A DNA stretch of 38,488 bases from the NCBI GenBank assembly GCA_003260325.1, contig MOLU01000009.1, forward strand, positions 1 to 38,488. Reading direction: 5' to 3'. The position numbers and the translations under genes are program-made. Position 1 is the first letter of the stretch, and each line of letters begins with the position of its first letter. The stretch is from Candidatus Gracilibacteria bacterium GN02-872. GTDB taxonomy: Bacteria > Patescibacteriota > Gracilibacteria > BD1-5 > UBA6164. The notes beneath the pieces are model-generated. The model saw only the letters and a list, made by a program, of their open reading frames with translations, had not been told where the DNA came from and ran no database searches. Below are positions 8,836-18,647 of the stretch, piece by piece.

Positions 8836-11280
8836 ATTTTCATCTTTTTTCTTTTGTTCAAATTTTTTCTGTCTCTCTTTTTCTTTTCTTTCTTTTTCTT
8901 TATTTTTAAAGTCTTCTTTTTTCTTCTCCCAGATTTTTTCTTGTTCTGCGACTTCAGCCATAGTTTTTTTGATTTTCTCTTCTACAAATTTTCTTTGAAC
9001 AGAATATTTTTCTCTACTAACTTTCAAAATCTTTTGATATCTATTCATAAATTCTTCCTCTTCTTTCTTATTTGGAGAGAAAGTTCCTGCTGAAAAGACA
9101 GGACTTGGCATTCAATCAATAAGTTGTTTTATGTAAATATTATATTTTTTCAAGTTCATCAAGTCTTCTTCATTTATTTCTCAGGTAAGTGCCTCTTTTA
9201 GAATACTTGCATCATGAAATCAAACCTGAAAGGAAATAATTGAACCAACATTTCAAAAAACTGCTCATTTTACGCTTTCTTGCATTTGGTCAATATATTG
9301 GTTTGCCATAACTAGATTTAGTTTATATTTTCTAGCTTCTGACAAAATAGTTGCAAATGAATCTGTAGCGAAGTTCTGGAATTCATCTACATAAAGGTAA
9401 AAATCTTTTCTTTCAGATTCTGGAATATCTGCTCTACTCATCGCATCAATTTGAAATTTTGTAACCATCATAGCTCAAAGTAGAGACGACGCATCTTCTC
9501 AAATCTTTCATTTTGAAAGATTTACGATAACGATTCTTTGGTTATCCATAGCCCGTCTGATAGAAAAAGTATTTTTTGACTGTCAAAGAACATTTCTCAA
9601 AATCGTGCTTGAAAGAAATTGTCAAACTTTGTTCAAAATCGGACCAGAAGCCTCAACTTTTTGATTTGGAGGCATTTTTTCAAATTCTCAAACCCAAAAC
9701 TTTTTAACAATTGGATCTTTTACTTTTGCTACAACTTTTTGTCTGAAAACATCAGAAGTAAGCATCAAAGGAACTGAAATCAAGTTTGAATTTGGGGATT
9801 CAAGCAAGGCCAAAATTATATTTCTGAGAATATGTTCAAGTCTTGGTCACCACGAATCTCAAAATATTTTTTTGAAAATACCGATAAGTCCTGAAGCAAC
9901 AAGAGGTCTATGTTCAGGAGAAACTTCATCAAGCATATTAAAGGCAATTGGCCAATTTTTATCACTTGGATCAAAAATAATAGTTTGATTTGTTCTATTT
10001 TTAGGAATAAATCAAATAACTCACTCAGCTAAATCTCAGTGAGGATCAATAACAGCAACTCCTCTTCCCTTTCTAATATCGTCTATAATCATATTTTCCA
10101 AAAGAGTTGATTTTCACATTCAAGTTTTTCACAAAACATAAATATGTCTTCTCCTATCACTTGGACCGATTCCAAAGCTAATATTTGTTCATCTGAAGTT
10201 TGTAATTCAAATTGGAGTTAGTTCGTTTTCTACTTTTATATTGTCTGTCAAATCAGGATCAACAATTGGTAGATTTGAAGGTGGTTCAAAGGCACGAGCA
10301 CTTACCCAATTGATCTGAGGAGTTTTTACATAAGAAGTCGGCAAATGAACAAGTCCACAAAGTTCATCTGTAGTCAAAACATCATTTCAAGAAATCTCTC
10401 TGTTTTTTGCTTCTTTTATTACTTTTGGATCATTTGAAATATTTTTTAACTGAAAAGAATTTACTTTAAAGTGATCAAAAACTGTCAAAGTAGAAAATAT
10501 TTCTTTTATAGCTCAAGTTGACTCAATTTTATCTTCTCACGCATGAATAATGTTTATAGAAACAAAATAAGCCTGTTTTTTCAGTTTTTCTTCTATCAAT
10601 TTTTTTGCTTCGCTTTCTTTTTCTTCGACTTGCTCTTCTTCTTTTTTTCTTCAAAAAACAAGTTTAAATAATTTTAAAAGTAAAGCAAAAGGAAAAGTTA
10701 TTATTTTTATCAAAAAATAATAATTTGAAAGTTTTAAATTTTTCACAAAATCAGAATCATCAGAAGTCAATATTTCTGCAATTTTTTCACTATTTTTTTT
10801 CCAAATTTTTTCTGAAGCTGGAAAAAAGTTTACTTGAAAAGTATTCAAAGTATATTTTCAAGACCTTCAAATAGCTGAAGTTATAGATGAAAATGGATCA
10901 AGTACTTCATTTGAACTTGATTCTAAAACTTCTGTAAATGTTTTTATTGGAAAATAAAAATGTTCTTTTAGAGTAACTTGTCAGATCTTTATTTTATCAT
11001 CTGGAACTTTTGATAAATAATCTCAAACATCAATTATTTCGACATTTGAATAATGTGCATAAATTTGATTTTTTAAGAAATTTGTGTATTTTTTTGGAGA
11101 CACGACAAAAAACCTGATCCTGTTCCCAATTTTTGTTATCTCAAAAGAAAATGCATTTTTTTGATCTTTTGTTTTGAAATCTTCAAAAACTTTGTGCAAA
11201 ATAATCAAAATATGCTCAAAAACGGCAGGTCACTTCAGGTTTGTTTTATCAACAAGTATTTCCAAAATCTTATTTTCCAT
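8827..11280 (-). CDS. TraG/VirD4-like (TraD/HerA-type) AAA+ ATPase with membrane segment
   Basis: 817 residues. An N-terminal region of unknown fold is followed by a hydrophobic stretch near 195-215 (YYFLIKIITFPFALLLKLF). The ATPase core has Walker A GKTGMGKSTLL at about 385, a conserved VIDPHGDLAE motif after it, and Walker B FYLYVDEFQNFA at about 625. Next come LSEARKYKLNLVMANQYIDQ, typical of type IV secretion coupling proteins and related DNA-pumping ATPases, and a long lysine/glutamate-rich coiled coil at the C-terminus. Family members move or load DNA at the membrane. No relaxase, pilus-assembly or transfer-origin genes lie beside it, so classic conjugation is not indicated. DNA uptake or chromosome handling is equally possible. 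Confidence 0.85.
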
Positions 11281-11317
11281 AATTTTTCAAAAATATACTT
11301 TTAGAAGTATATCATAA

Positions 11318-11770
11318 TTAGTAATTTAATTCAAATTTTCTAGCAAAAATACCATGTTTGCTGCATCTAACACGTATTTCTATATCATCTAGATCATAAT
11401 TATCAAAAGTCACAACAGAATCATCATCCACATTTAAAAATTTTTCTTCAACTAAATCTCAGTATTCATCAAAAAGTCAAATTGAAAGAATTCTGTGTTC
11501 AGCTTCCATTGGATGAGAATTGTTTCAAACTTCGACTTCTATAGTTTTTCAATCGTGTTTTATTTCTATCAAATGCTCTCTTTCAACTTTATCAATTATA
11601 TTTTCATCAACATAAATTACCTCTTCTTTTATTTGAAAGAAACTATCATTTTCTAAACAAACAGGACAACAATCTAAACAATCTATTTTTGTTCAGTTTT
11701 CAACTCACTCAACTTCATCTCATAAAGCCTCATCAAATACGTATCAACAGCTTGTACAAGCGTATTTCAT
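11318..11770 (-). CDS. Rubredoxin-type/superoxide reductase (desulfoferrodoxin-like)
   Basis: 150 residues. The N-terminal metal knuckle is C5-T-S-C8-G-Y with C35-P-V-C38, a rubredoxin-like Fe(Cys)4 site. The C-terminal half matches the superoxide reductase active site: H66 (EREH), H86 (SHPM), H92 (AEH), C136 and H139 (CSKHG), the five expected iron ligands. Superoxide reductase converts superoxide to hydrogen peroxide without releasing oxygen, the usual defence in anaerobes. The segment around the first His (REH) differs from the common EKH, where the Lys assists catalysis, so activity may be altered. It is divergent from the nucleotidyltransferase gene. Confidence 0.85.
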
Positions 11771-11836
11771 AAAAAATATTTTTATTTTATAAAAAAATGA
11801 TTAACATATTTTATATATAATTTTAAAAATTACAAT

Positions 11837-12559
11837 ATGAAACAAATTTTTGGTGAAAAAATGTTCAATAAATTCAAAAAAGAATTTAATTTAAAAGACG
11901 ATTTTTCAGAAATCGAAGAAAAATATTTAGAGAAAGCTTACAAATACATAAAATTTATAAAATGGCTTCCTGGTCTAAAAATGATTTGAATTGGAAATAG
12001 TTTAGCGATGAAATCGGCAACAAAAGATTCTGACATAGATTTGTACATCGTAACCGACAAAAACGCAATGTGGTTTGTAAGAATAATGGTTACGTTTATT
12101 TTTCAAGTTTTGTGAGTGAGAAAAGATGAAACTCACCACGCGTGAAGGTTTTGTTTAAGCTTTTTTTCAACAATTGATGGAATGGATTTCTCAAGTTTCA
12201 AAATAGATGATGATGTTTATCTTTATTTTTGGATTGTTTATTTTAAGCCAATTGCTGATTATAGTAACACTTATGAAAAATTTTTAGAAAAAAATAATTC
12301 TTGGGCAAATTTTGACGATTATAAAAAGATAATTGAAGAAAATAAAAAATTTATAAAATACAAAAGAAAAGCTTGGTTTAATAATTTCTTTTTAACTTGA
12401 CTTTTTGATAAATTATTTAAAAAAATATTTTTAAAAAGGACTTTGAATCATTTTGAAAAGATTTGAAAACCTTATGGAGTAATTATAAGTGATGATTTAT
12501 TAAAATTTCATAACTGAGATGTAAGAAAAGAAATCTCTGAAAAGTTAAGAAATTTTTAG
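11837..12559 (+). CDS. Nucleotidyltransferase-domain protein
   Basis: 240 residues. Near residues 53-72 is the pol-beta-type signature GNSLAMKSATKDSDIDLYIV: a G-[NS]-S helix turn followed by D-x-D metal-binding aspartates. The later THHAGRFCLSFF and long C-terminal helices are not diagnostic. Related proteins transfer nucleotides to small molecules, tRNA or proteins. The substrate cannot be told from sequence. There is no partner HEPN gene beside it, so a MNT/HEPN toxin-antitoxin pair is not supported. Confidence 0.75.
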
Positions 12560-12578
12560 GAAGTTGATTTTTAATAAT

Positions 12579-12606
12579 TTGTCAATAAAATAGTTTTAGG
12601 TATATT
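12579..12606 (+). promoter_or_regulatory. Promoter upstream of an unassigned 300-nt transcript
   Basis: TTGTCA, 16 bp, TATATT. It directs transcription into 12613-12950, where no confident gene is annotated. Confidence 0.5.
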
Positions 12607-12612
12607 TTTTTA

Positions 12613-12926
12613 ATAAACAAATTATGTGGATAAAACTAATAGAGTTTATTCAATATCAAGACATAATTCGTGTCTATAATTACGCGTTTTCTAATTGGTT
12701 TTTGAATATTTTGCCATATTTTTCAAGTTTTTTCAGGAATATTTATAGATATCATTGTTTATTAACTGAGAACTGAATTTGTACACAATTAACAACTTTT
12801 TGAAATTTTTTACAATATTTTTCATTTTGATTTTTAATAAATTCATGAGATATTTTTATAATGTTCAATTATGCAAAAGACATTTTTACTTCCTTGAGTT
12901 TATTTAATTTTTCTAAAAAACAAAAA
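12613..12926 (+). other. Gap with promoter and terminator: short hydrophobic ORF or small RNA
   Basis: This is the only stretch over 300 bases without a confident gene. With TGA=Gly an ORF opens at ATG 12624 (MWIKLIEFIQYQDIIRVYNY) and encodes an aromatic-rich, membrane-like peptide. It does not stop before the terminator: it continues through the hairpin and antisense to the HlyC/CorC gene until TAA at 13188. The tail past 12926 is low-complexity and almost surely not protein. Either the ORF is spurious and this is a small non-coding RNA, or a hydrophobic protein lacks its own stop before the terminator. Confidence 0.35.
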
Positions 12927-12952
12927 AGATTAGTTAAACTAATCTTTTTTTT
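12922..12952. terminator. Bidirectional terminator, contains stop of HlyC/CorC gene
   Basis: Stem AGATTAGTT/AACTAATCT flanked by an A-run on the left and a T-run on the right. The TAG stop of the minus-strand gene (12939-12941) is within the stem. Confidence 0.8.
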
Positions 12953-14276
12953 CTTCTTTTTCATTTTCAGTTTGACAAGATTCTATTCTTGCTTCAACTT
13001 TTCAGATTTTTGACTCATCAGCTTCCAAGACCTTTATATAAAGTTTTTTCTTTATCTTTTCTTCTTCATCAGAAATTATTTCAAATTCTATTTCTTCTCA
13101 AGATTTTGGGAAACCTTCAAGTACATCTGTAATCACATAACTCACAGTTTCTCAGTTAAATTCTTTTTCATCAAGTCAAATATTTGGTAATTCTAGTTCA
13201 AACTCATCAAGTAAATCCTGCATCAAAACAAGTCAGTTTGTCAATATCTTTCAATCAGGAATTTTTACAAATTCTTCAGCTTCTCTATCTGATTCATCTC
13301 TGATCTCACCAAAAACTTGTTCAATAATATCTTCTAAACTTGTAAGTCAAGCAACTCAACCATAAGGATCCATTATAATTGCAAAAATTTTATTTGTTTT
13401 TTGAAAAATATCTAAAAGTTTAGAAATAGGCTGATTTAAAGGAACTTTTAGAACTTTTCTAAGTTTTAATTCAGTTAATTTTTTATCTGAATTTCAAGAA
13501 TTTAACTCTCTAAGTAAATCTCTTCCAGAAATGAAATAATCTATTTTATCAATAGTTTCATGATAAATTGGTATTCTTGTATGAGTATGTGTTAAATAGT
13601 ATTCTACTGCTTCTTTTATAGTCAAAGTATCAGGAATAGCTTCAATTTTTACTCTTGGAGTCATTATTTCTTCAGCTGTAGTTTCATAAAACTCAAATAC
13701 TGATTTCAGTTTTTCATGTTCATCATCATCAATTCATCAATGATCTCTTCACAAATCAATAAAACTTTGAATATCATCATCAGTCATTTTTTCATCACTT
13801 TTCTTTCAAGAAAAAACTCTAATCACGACTTTTATCAACATTATAATTGGCCAAAAAGGAACCATCAAAAATTTATAAATTGGAGAAACAAAAAGAGCAA
13901 TTGAAACAGCATTTTTACTTGCGATACTTTTTGGAATTATTTCTCAAAAAAGTAATAAAAATATAGTTACAACAACTGTTGAAATTCAAACAGCTTGAGA
14001 AGCTCAAATTCATATTTTTTCAGATAAACTCATTGCTATTTGTGTGGCTAGTGCTGCTGTATAAGTATTTACAAGATTATTTCCTATCAAAATCATTATC
14101 AGCAGATTATCTGTATCTTCTTTTACATCACGAAGAGATTTTGCTCCTGGTCTTTTACTTTTTAGTAAAGACTCAATTTTATGCTTTGGAAGACTCATCA
14201 AAGCTATTTCACTTCAAGAAAAAAATCAAGATAATATAAATAAAACTATAAATAAAATTATTTCATTGAGGGACAT
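12939..14276 (-). CDS. HlyC/CorC family membrane protein (DUF21, CBS pair, CorC_HlyC)
   Basis: 445 residues with the full family layout. The DUF21/CNNM membrane domain with about four helices covers residues 1-190 and starts SLNEIILFIVLFILSGFFSG. Two CBS domains lie at about 205-330 (EIMTPRVKIEAIPDTLTI, FAIIMDPYGGVAGLTSLED). A C-terminal CorC_HlyC domain runs from about 350 (GLVLMQDLLDEFELELPN, ETVSYVITDVLEGFPKSGEE). Family members are linked to magnesium or cobalt efflux; the haemolysin name is historical. CBS domains usually sense adenine nucleotides. The ATG at 14276 gives the complete first helix. Confidence 0.92.
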
Positions 14277-14312
14277 TTAAATATTTTTTGTTAAAAATTA
14301 AAATACCATACC

Positions 14313-14340
14313 ATTTTAACGTAAAAAGCTTTTTTGTAAA
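14313..14340 (-). promoter_or_regulatory. Promoter of HlyC/CorC gene
   Basis: Minus-strand TTTACA, 16 bp, TAAAAT; about 37 bp upstream of the ATG. Confidence 0.5.
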
Positions 14341-14343
14341 GAG

Positions 14344-14373
14344 AAAAATAAAATCCTCTTTTGGAGAGGATTA
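14344..14373 (-). terminator. Terminator of PilX-like gene
   Basis: Stem AATCCTCT/AGAGGATT with a short loop, followed on the minus strand by a T-rich run. The TAA stop (14371-14373) overlaps the base of the stem. Confidence 0.75.
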
Positions 14374-15648
14374 TTTTTTGGCTGAAAATACATCTCAAAT
14401 CAACAATTCTTTTCAAGTGTGATTAAAAACATGGTTTTGGTAAATATAAATTATTCATGGCTTAGAATCATCAATTGGGTTGATGTAATCTAGATTTTCA
14501 CTATAAATTTTGTAAGCAATTCATTTTACATTTTCTTCTGATTTTAAAAATATTTGATAATAATTTTTTGTAAAATCAAAAACAGTAGGAATAACTCAAG
14601 TTGTTGAATCTGGAGAGACTTCTTCTATTTCTGGTCTATTTGAAGAGTCTTTTGGAATCTTTTTTATTTCTAGCTTGTATGTAAGAGAATCTTTATTTAA
14701 GATCTTGAAATAAAGTTTTGCTTCAGACAATTTTGTAATTTTTTTCTTTTGAGAAATATTTACATAAGAATCATCTGTTTCGATATTGTTTGGATTTCAA
14801 TCTATATATTTATTGCTTAATTCATCATTTGCAAAAATATTTACATTTCTAGAATCATAACTAATAATTCACAAAATATGAGTTCTTGCATCAGTATCAT
14901 TATCTACAATTTGATTGGCCATTACTTGAGCTTTTGCAGAGACTTTCTCAGATTCTGTGCTAAAAATATCACTTATTGGATAAACAATATAGTCATCATT
15001 ATCTAAATTATCATCTATATCATCAGTTCAATTTATAGTTGCTATTTTTATAGTAAAAACTCATCAATTAGGAATTGTTGCAACATTTCAAGATATAGAA
15101 ATTTCACTTCAATCATAAATAAACTTATCAAATATTTGTCCAGATTCTTCTACAAATAAATTTGGTTTTTTATCTTTTTCTTCTTTTGTAAGAGAATTAT
15201 ATTTTTTAAAGCTTAAATCAAATTTGCTTATATTTGATATTTCTCACAAATCTGAAGTACAAAAATATTTCTTATTTTTTTCTTGTCATTCAAGTTTCAT
15301 TGTAAGTTTTGTTTTTATATCAACTGGAGCTGGAGCTGAAGGAGTTGGAGGTTTTGGACTTCAAGGAGCTGAAGGTGGAGTTGCTGGAGTTGGAGCTTGA
15401 TAAGTCACTGTTGGACAAGAAAAACTATCCTCAAATCAATTTCAGTCTTTGTTTACTTTTAAATCATTTTGTAAATTAAGCTCTGCATTTTGACTTAAAA
15501 CATATTTTTCCTGTTCTGTAAGCTCAGAAACTTTTAATTTATTATTCATAGTTTCCATATTTGAAAGAACTATATAAGCTAAAGTCATAGCAAAAATAAC
15601 CAAAACTAAAACATATAAAGTAATGGAAGCTTTTTTTGTATTTTTCAT
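14371..15648 (-). CDS. PilX-like pilus-associated protein with N-terminal membrane helix
   Basis: 425 residues. The N-terminus has a short basic leader and one hydrophobic helix (KASITLYVLVLVIFAMTLAY) followed by an amphipathic helix, as in PilX-type minor pilins. There is no clear GFxxxE cleavage site. A Pro/Ala-rich linker (about 80-105: APTPATPPSAPGSP) leads into a beta-rich extracellular part rich in Asn and Asp, ending KKYFCTSDL...GKELLIGDVFSAKK. The gene sits directly after the prepilin-like gene at 15658 with a ten-base gap, so the two form an operon divergent from the main pilus operon. Role as a minor pilus component is inferred from topology and position. Confidence 0.72.
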
Positions 15649-15657
15649 TTTTATTCT

Positions 15658-16143
15658 TTAAATATATAATGTATAAGTTTTAGAATTTTGTTCGTTTTTT
15701 AAAGTAAAATCTATTCTATAGTTTTTTACATTTTCATCTTTTTTTGGTTCAACAGATATTTCTTTTATTTTTATTTCCTCAGCTTTAATTTTATAAGATA
15801 AATCTGCTGTTTCTATATCTATAAACTTTCCATATCAAATTCAAATAGTTTGATCATCAATTTTTTTTATCAAAAAATCACTATCAGTCGCAGTATTATG
15901 AAGCTTTAAGTATTTATCTTGCAAATAATCTCATTTTATATATCCAGACTGTTGAGCAGAAGAAATGGATTCTTGTAATCTAAAAGCTTCTAAAACCCTA
16001 CTGTTTTCTGGATTTGAATCAAGTATTTCTTCATAGGTATTTGTTATAAAATAAAGCACTCAAACTGATAAAATAGCTAAAATAGTTATTGAAACCACAA
16101 GTTCTGTAAGCGTAAAAGCATTATTTTTAAAAAAAGATTTCAC
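15658..16143 (-). CDS. Minor type IV prepilin (Ala at -1)
   Basis: 161 residues. The N-terminal signal is KSFFKNNA^FTLTELVVSI, with conserved Phe at +1 and Glu at +5, but Ala instead of Gly at -1. The rest is a short alpha/beta pilin-like domain without cysteines. I chose GTG at 16143 because it gives a normal short basic leader; TTG at 16149 is the alternative. No ATG is available. It is divergent from the prepilin at 16199, 55 bases away, with an AT-rich shared promoter region. Probably a minor pilin of the pilus encoded here. Confidence 0.78.
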
Positions 16144-16198
16144 TTTCAAAAAAATTAATTATAATATATATATGATATATATTTATTTTGATTTGTAA

Positions 16199-16630
16199 AT
16201 GGAAAAAAATAAAAAAGCTGAAACCTTGGTTGGATTTTTAGTTGCAGCAGTTATTTTATGAATTGTAGTTGTCTGAATTGTTTCTATAATGAGTATTCAG
16301 AACTTTAATACATTAAATTTTGAAACTAATGTAGAGCAAAAGATTTTGAGAAAAAATATTGAGAATATTATTCAAAATATGTCTTTTGAAGATTTTTGAG
16401 AAGAAAATATTTTTCTATCAAATCAGTGAGACAAATTTGTTTTAAAAAAAGAAGAAGCTTGAAAATCTGAGCAAAATTATAAATTTAAAACAAAAACTAC
16501 AAATTTAGAAAATCCAAGTGAACAAAATAATTTACAAAATAGATATGAAATTATTCTTAAAAAAAGAGAAAAAATAGAAGGTGTAGAACTTTCTCCAGAA
16601 ATAATTATTAACAATTTAAATATTAAATAA
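16199..16630 (+). CDS. Atypical minor prepilin-like protein
   Basis: 143 residues. The hydrophobic helix TLVGFLVAAVILGIVVVGIV is plainly that of a type IV prepilin, and glycines in it are TGA. The signal is unusual: aligned with GFTLVE, the order is A-E-T-L-V-G, so Glu is at +1 and the usual Glu at +5 is Gly. Loss of Glu5 is known for the GspK/PilX-type tip subunit, so this may be a tip-like minor pilin. The rest is Lys/Glu/Asn-rich. It is six bases upstream of the next prepilin gene and co-transcribed with it. Confidence 0.72.
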
Positions 16631-16636
16631 AAAAAA

Positions 16637-17404
16637 ATGAAAAAAAAAGCTTTTACAGTCGCAGAATTACTCGTTGCAGTAACAATTATGATAATACTTA
16701 TTAGTATTTCCTTTATAACTTATACTAATTATATGGCCTCAGCTAGGAACTCTCAAAGAATAGTTGATTTAGCCACTATTTCCTCTGCTTTGGAATTAAA
16801 TTACAAAACAAACTGAATTTTACCAGAACCAAAAGGAAATGCCTTTTGAATTTGAAAAGAGTCTGGTGATAGCAATGTCGCGTTTAACCAATGACAAATA
16901 ACTAATGATTTTCAATTAGATTCCTTATCTACAATTCCAATGGATCCCGCAACAAAAACACCATATATTTATGGTAAAACTGTAAAAAGATTAGAATGGA
17001 AAAACAAAGAGCAATACCAAGTTTCAGCAACTCTTGAATGAGAAAAGCAAGTAGCAATGGTTAGATGAAACTTTCAACCAGTTTCAGATGACTACCCTTC
17101 TTTGATAATTGCTTGAAATTCATATGATTCAAATATTTTTGTCTTAAACAATCAATCTGTAAATTTTGCTTATTCTTTTGCAAATTATACTAGAAATCCT
17201 GATTGAACTCTAATTTTGTGACCAGGAAGTACAAATGAATGAATGGAAAAAGCAAAAGAACAATCAGGTTTTGCGCTTAGGCATTCTTATAAAAGTTGTA
17301 AAGAAATCATAAATGCTGGTAAATATATGTGAAAAGTAACTTATCAAGTATTAAAAGATTGAAATTATCAAGCAAATGAAGATAATTGTGAAGATAGTCT
17401 TTAA
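16637..17404 (+). CDS. Minor type IV prepilin
   Basis: 255 residues. Prepilin signal KKKA^FTVAELLVAVTIMIIL has Glu at +5 and Ala at -1. The helix is followed by SARNSQRIVDLATISSALEL, the usual pilin alpha-1 continuation. The globular part carries two cysteines near the C-terminus (KSCKEI...EDNCEDSL), which could form the pilin disulfide-bonded D-region. The A-rich six-base gap to the upstream gene has no Shine-Dalgarno sequence. A strong intrinsic terminator follows. Expected to be processed by PilD and incorporated as a minor pilin; no pilD is in the window. Confidence 0.82.
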
Positions 17405-17441
17405 AAGTAAGGTTTTTTAAAAAAAACCTTACTTTTTTTTT
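17404..17441 (+). terminator. Intrinsic terminator of prepilin pair
   Basis: Stem AAAGTAAGGTTTTTT/AAAAAACCTTACTTT followed by a T-run. Begins at the last bases of the stop codon. Confidence 0.85.
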
Positions 17442-17468
17442 GATTTAAAAAAAAAATTATGCTAAAAT
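17440..17468 (+). promoter_or_regulatory. Promoter of the acidic membrane-protein gene
   Basis: TTGATT, 17 bp, TAAAAT. The -35 hexamer begins in the T-run of the preceding terminator; about 37 bp upstream of the ATG at 17506. Confidence 0.6.
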
Positions 17469-17505
17469 ATTTTCATAAAATTATAAAAATAACTTTTTAG
17501 CAAAA

Positions 17506-18495
17506 ATGTCTGAACAAAAAAAGATAGATTTAAGTGCTTTAAATAAAGCAGTTTTAGTTGAGGATAGCAATCCTTCTGAGAAATCTGAAGTAGAAACACA
17601 AACTTCAGAAAAAAATAAGAATAAAAAACTAACTCAAAAAATGAAACAAATTATAAATTGAGAATTTGTTTCTAAAGCTGAAAAAGACGCAGAAAATAAA
17701 ATGAATTCTTGGAAAGGAGAAGTTTTATGAGATAAAGATACAGAAAACCAGGAAAATCTTGCTGAAGCGGGATTGATTTGAATTATAGATTTTTGAGGAA
17801 ATAAAAAATCTGATCAAGTTGAAGTTGAAGAAGAAAAAACAATTTGAAATGAATTTTGAAAAATAAAAATAACTCAAAATCAAGATTTGGCTGAAGAAAA
17901 GAAAGAAAATCCAAGTGAATTAAATTTGGAAGAAAAAAATATTTCTGAAAATAGTTTTGAGAACTCTGCTGAGGAAAATAGAAATTTGATTGAAAATAGG
18001 AATTTTGAAGAAGATTCTGAAGAAAATGAATTATTTCAAAACTATAAATCTGATTTTGAAAATATAAAAAATAATTGAAATGAAATAGGGAAAAAATCAA
18101 ATTGAGGAAAAATATTTTTTATAATTTTTGTAATTTTGGTTTTGTGAGCTATAATTATTTGTGGATTTTTATTTAAAGATAAAATAAAAGAATTTATAAA
18201 TCCAAAAAAAGTTGAAAAAGTAGAACAACCAACAAAAACAGGAAGTGAAGAAACAAAATCTGAACCAACAATAAAAGCTGAAACTATAAATATTTCTTGA
18301 ACTGAATTTGAATACGAAAAAATAACAGATATTTCTTGAAATGAAACTTACAAATTTGAATGAGAAGAATTCCCTAGTTTAGAAAAGTTAACTTCAACTT
18401 TAGAGAAAAAAGTAGAAGAAGAGAAAATAAAAAAACAAAAAGCTTTACATGATAAAATGATAAAAAAAATAAAAGAAGAATTTCTTGAGAAATAA
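17506..18495 (+). CDS. Acidic single-pass membrane protein in pilus locus
   Basis: 329 residues, family not recognised. Residues 1-200 are highly charged, Glu/Asn/Lys-rich and probably disordered (EEDSEENELFQNYKSDFENI). One membrane helix lies near 205-225 (IFFIIFVILVLGAIIICGF). The remaining 100 residues end in a basic coiled coil (EEEKIKKQKALHDKMIKKI). The layout is like a bitopic adaptor; an analogue of the PilN/PilO inner-membrane platform is possible, since no pilMNO are found nearby, but there is no sequence proof. It has its own promoter and terminator between the prepilins and pilB. Confidence 0.7.
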
Positions 18496-18522
18496 ACTTG
18501 TTCTACCAAGTTTATTTTTTTT
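18491..18522 (+). terminator. Intrinsic terminator
   Basis: Stem AATAAACTTG/CAAGTTTATT, six-base loop, T-run. The TAA stop (18493-18495) lies inside the stem. Confidence 0.85.
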
Positions 18523-18647
18523 ACTAAAAAATTAGAAAATATTTTTTAAAAATGTCAATCTAAAATAAATAATATTATTGTTCAAAATTTAACTTTTGAA
18601 AAAAAAAATGATATTATTTATTAGATAATAATTATTAACTTAAAAAG

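Noticed and set aside
8854..9093. Phe-rich plus-strand reading frame
   Set aside because: Antisense of the Lys/Glu coiled coil of the TraG-like ATPase.
11837..12559. MNT/HEPN toxin-antitoxin pair
   Set aside because: The nucleotidyltransferase is longer than MNT antitoxins and no HEPN gene adjoins it.
17783..18100. Minus-strand Phe/Gln-rich reading frame
   Set aside because: Antisense of the acidic region of the membrane protein at 17506.
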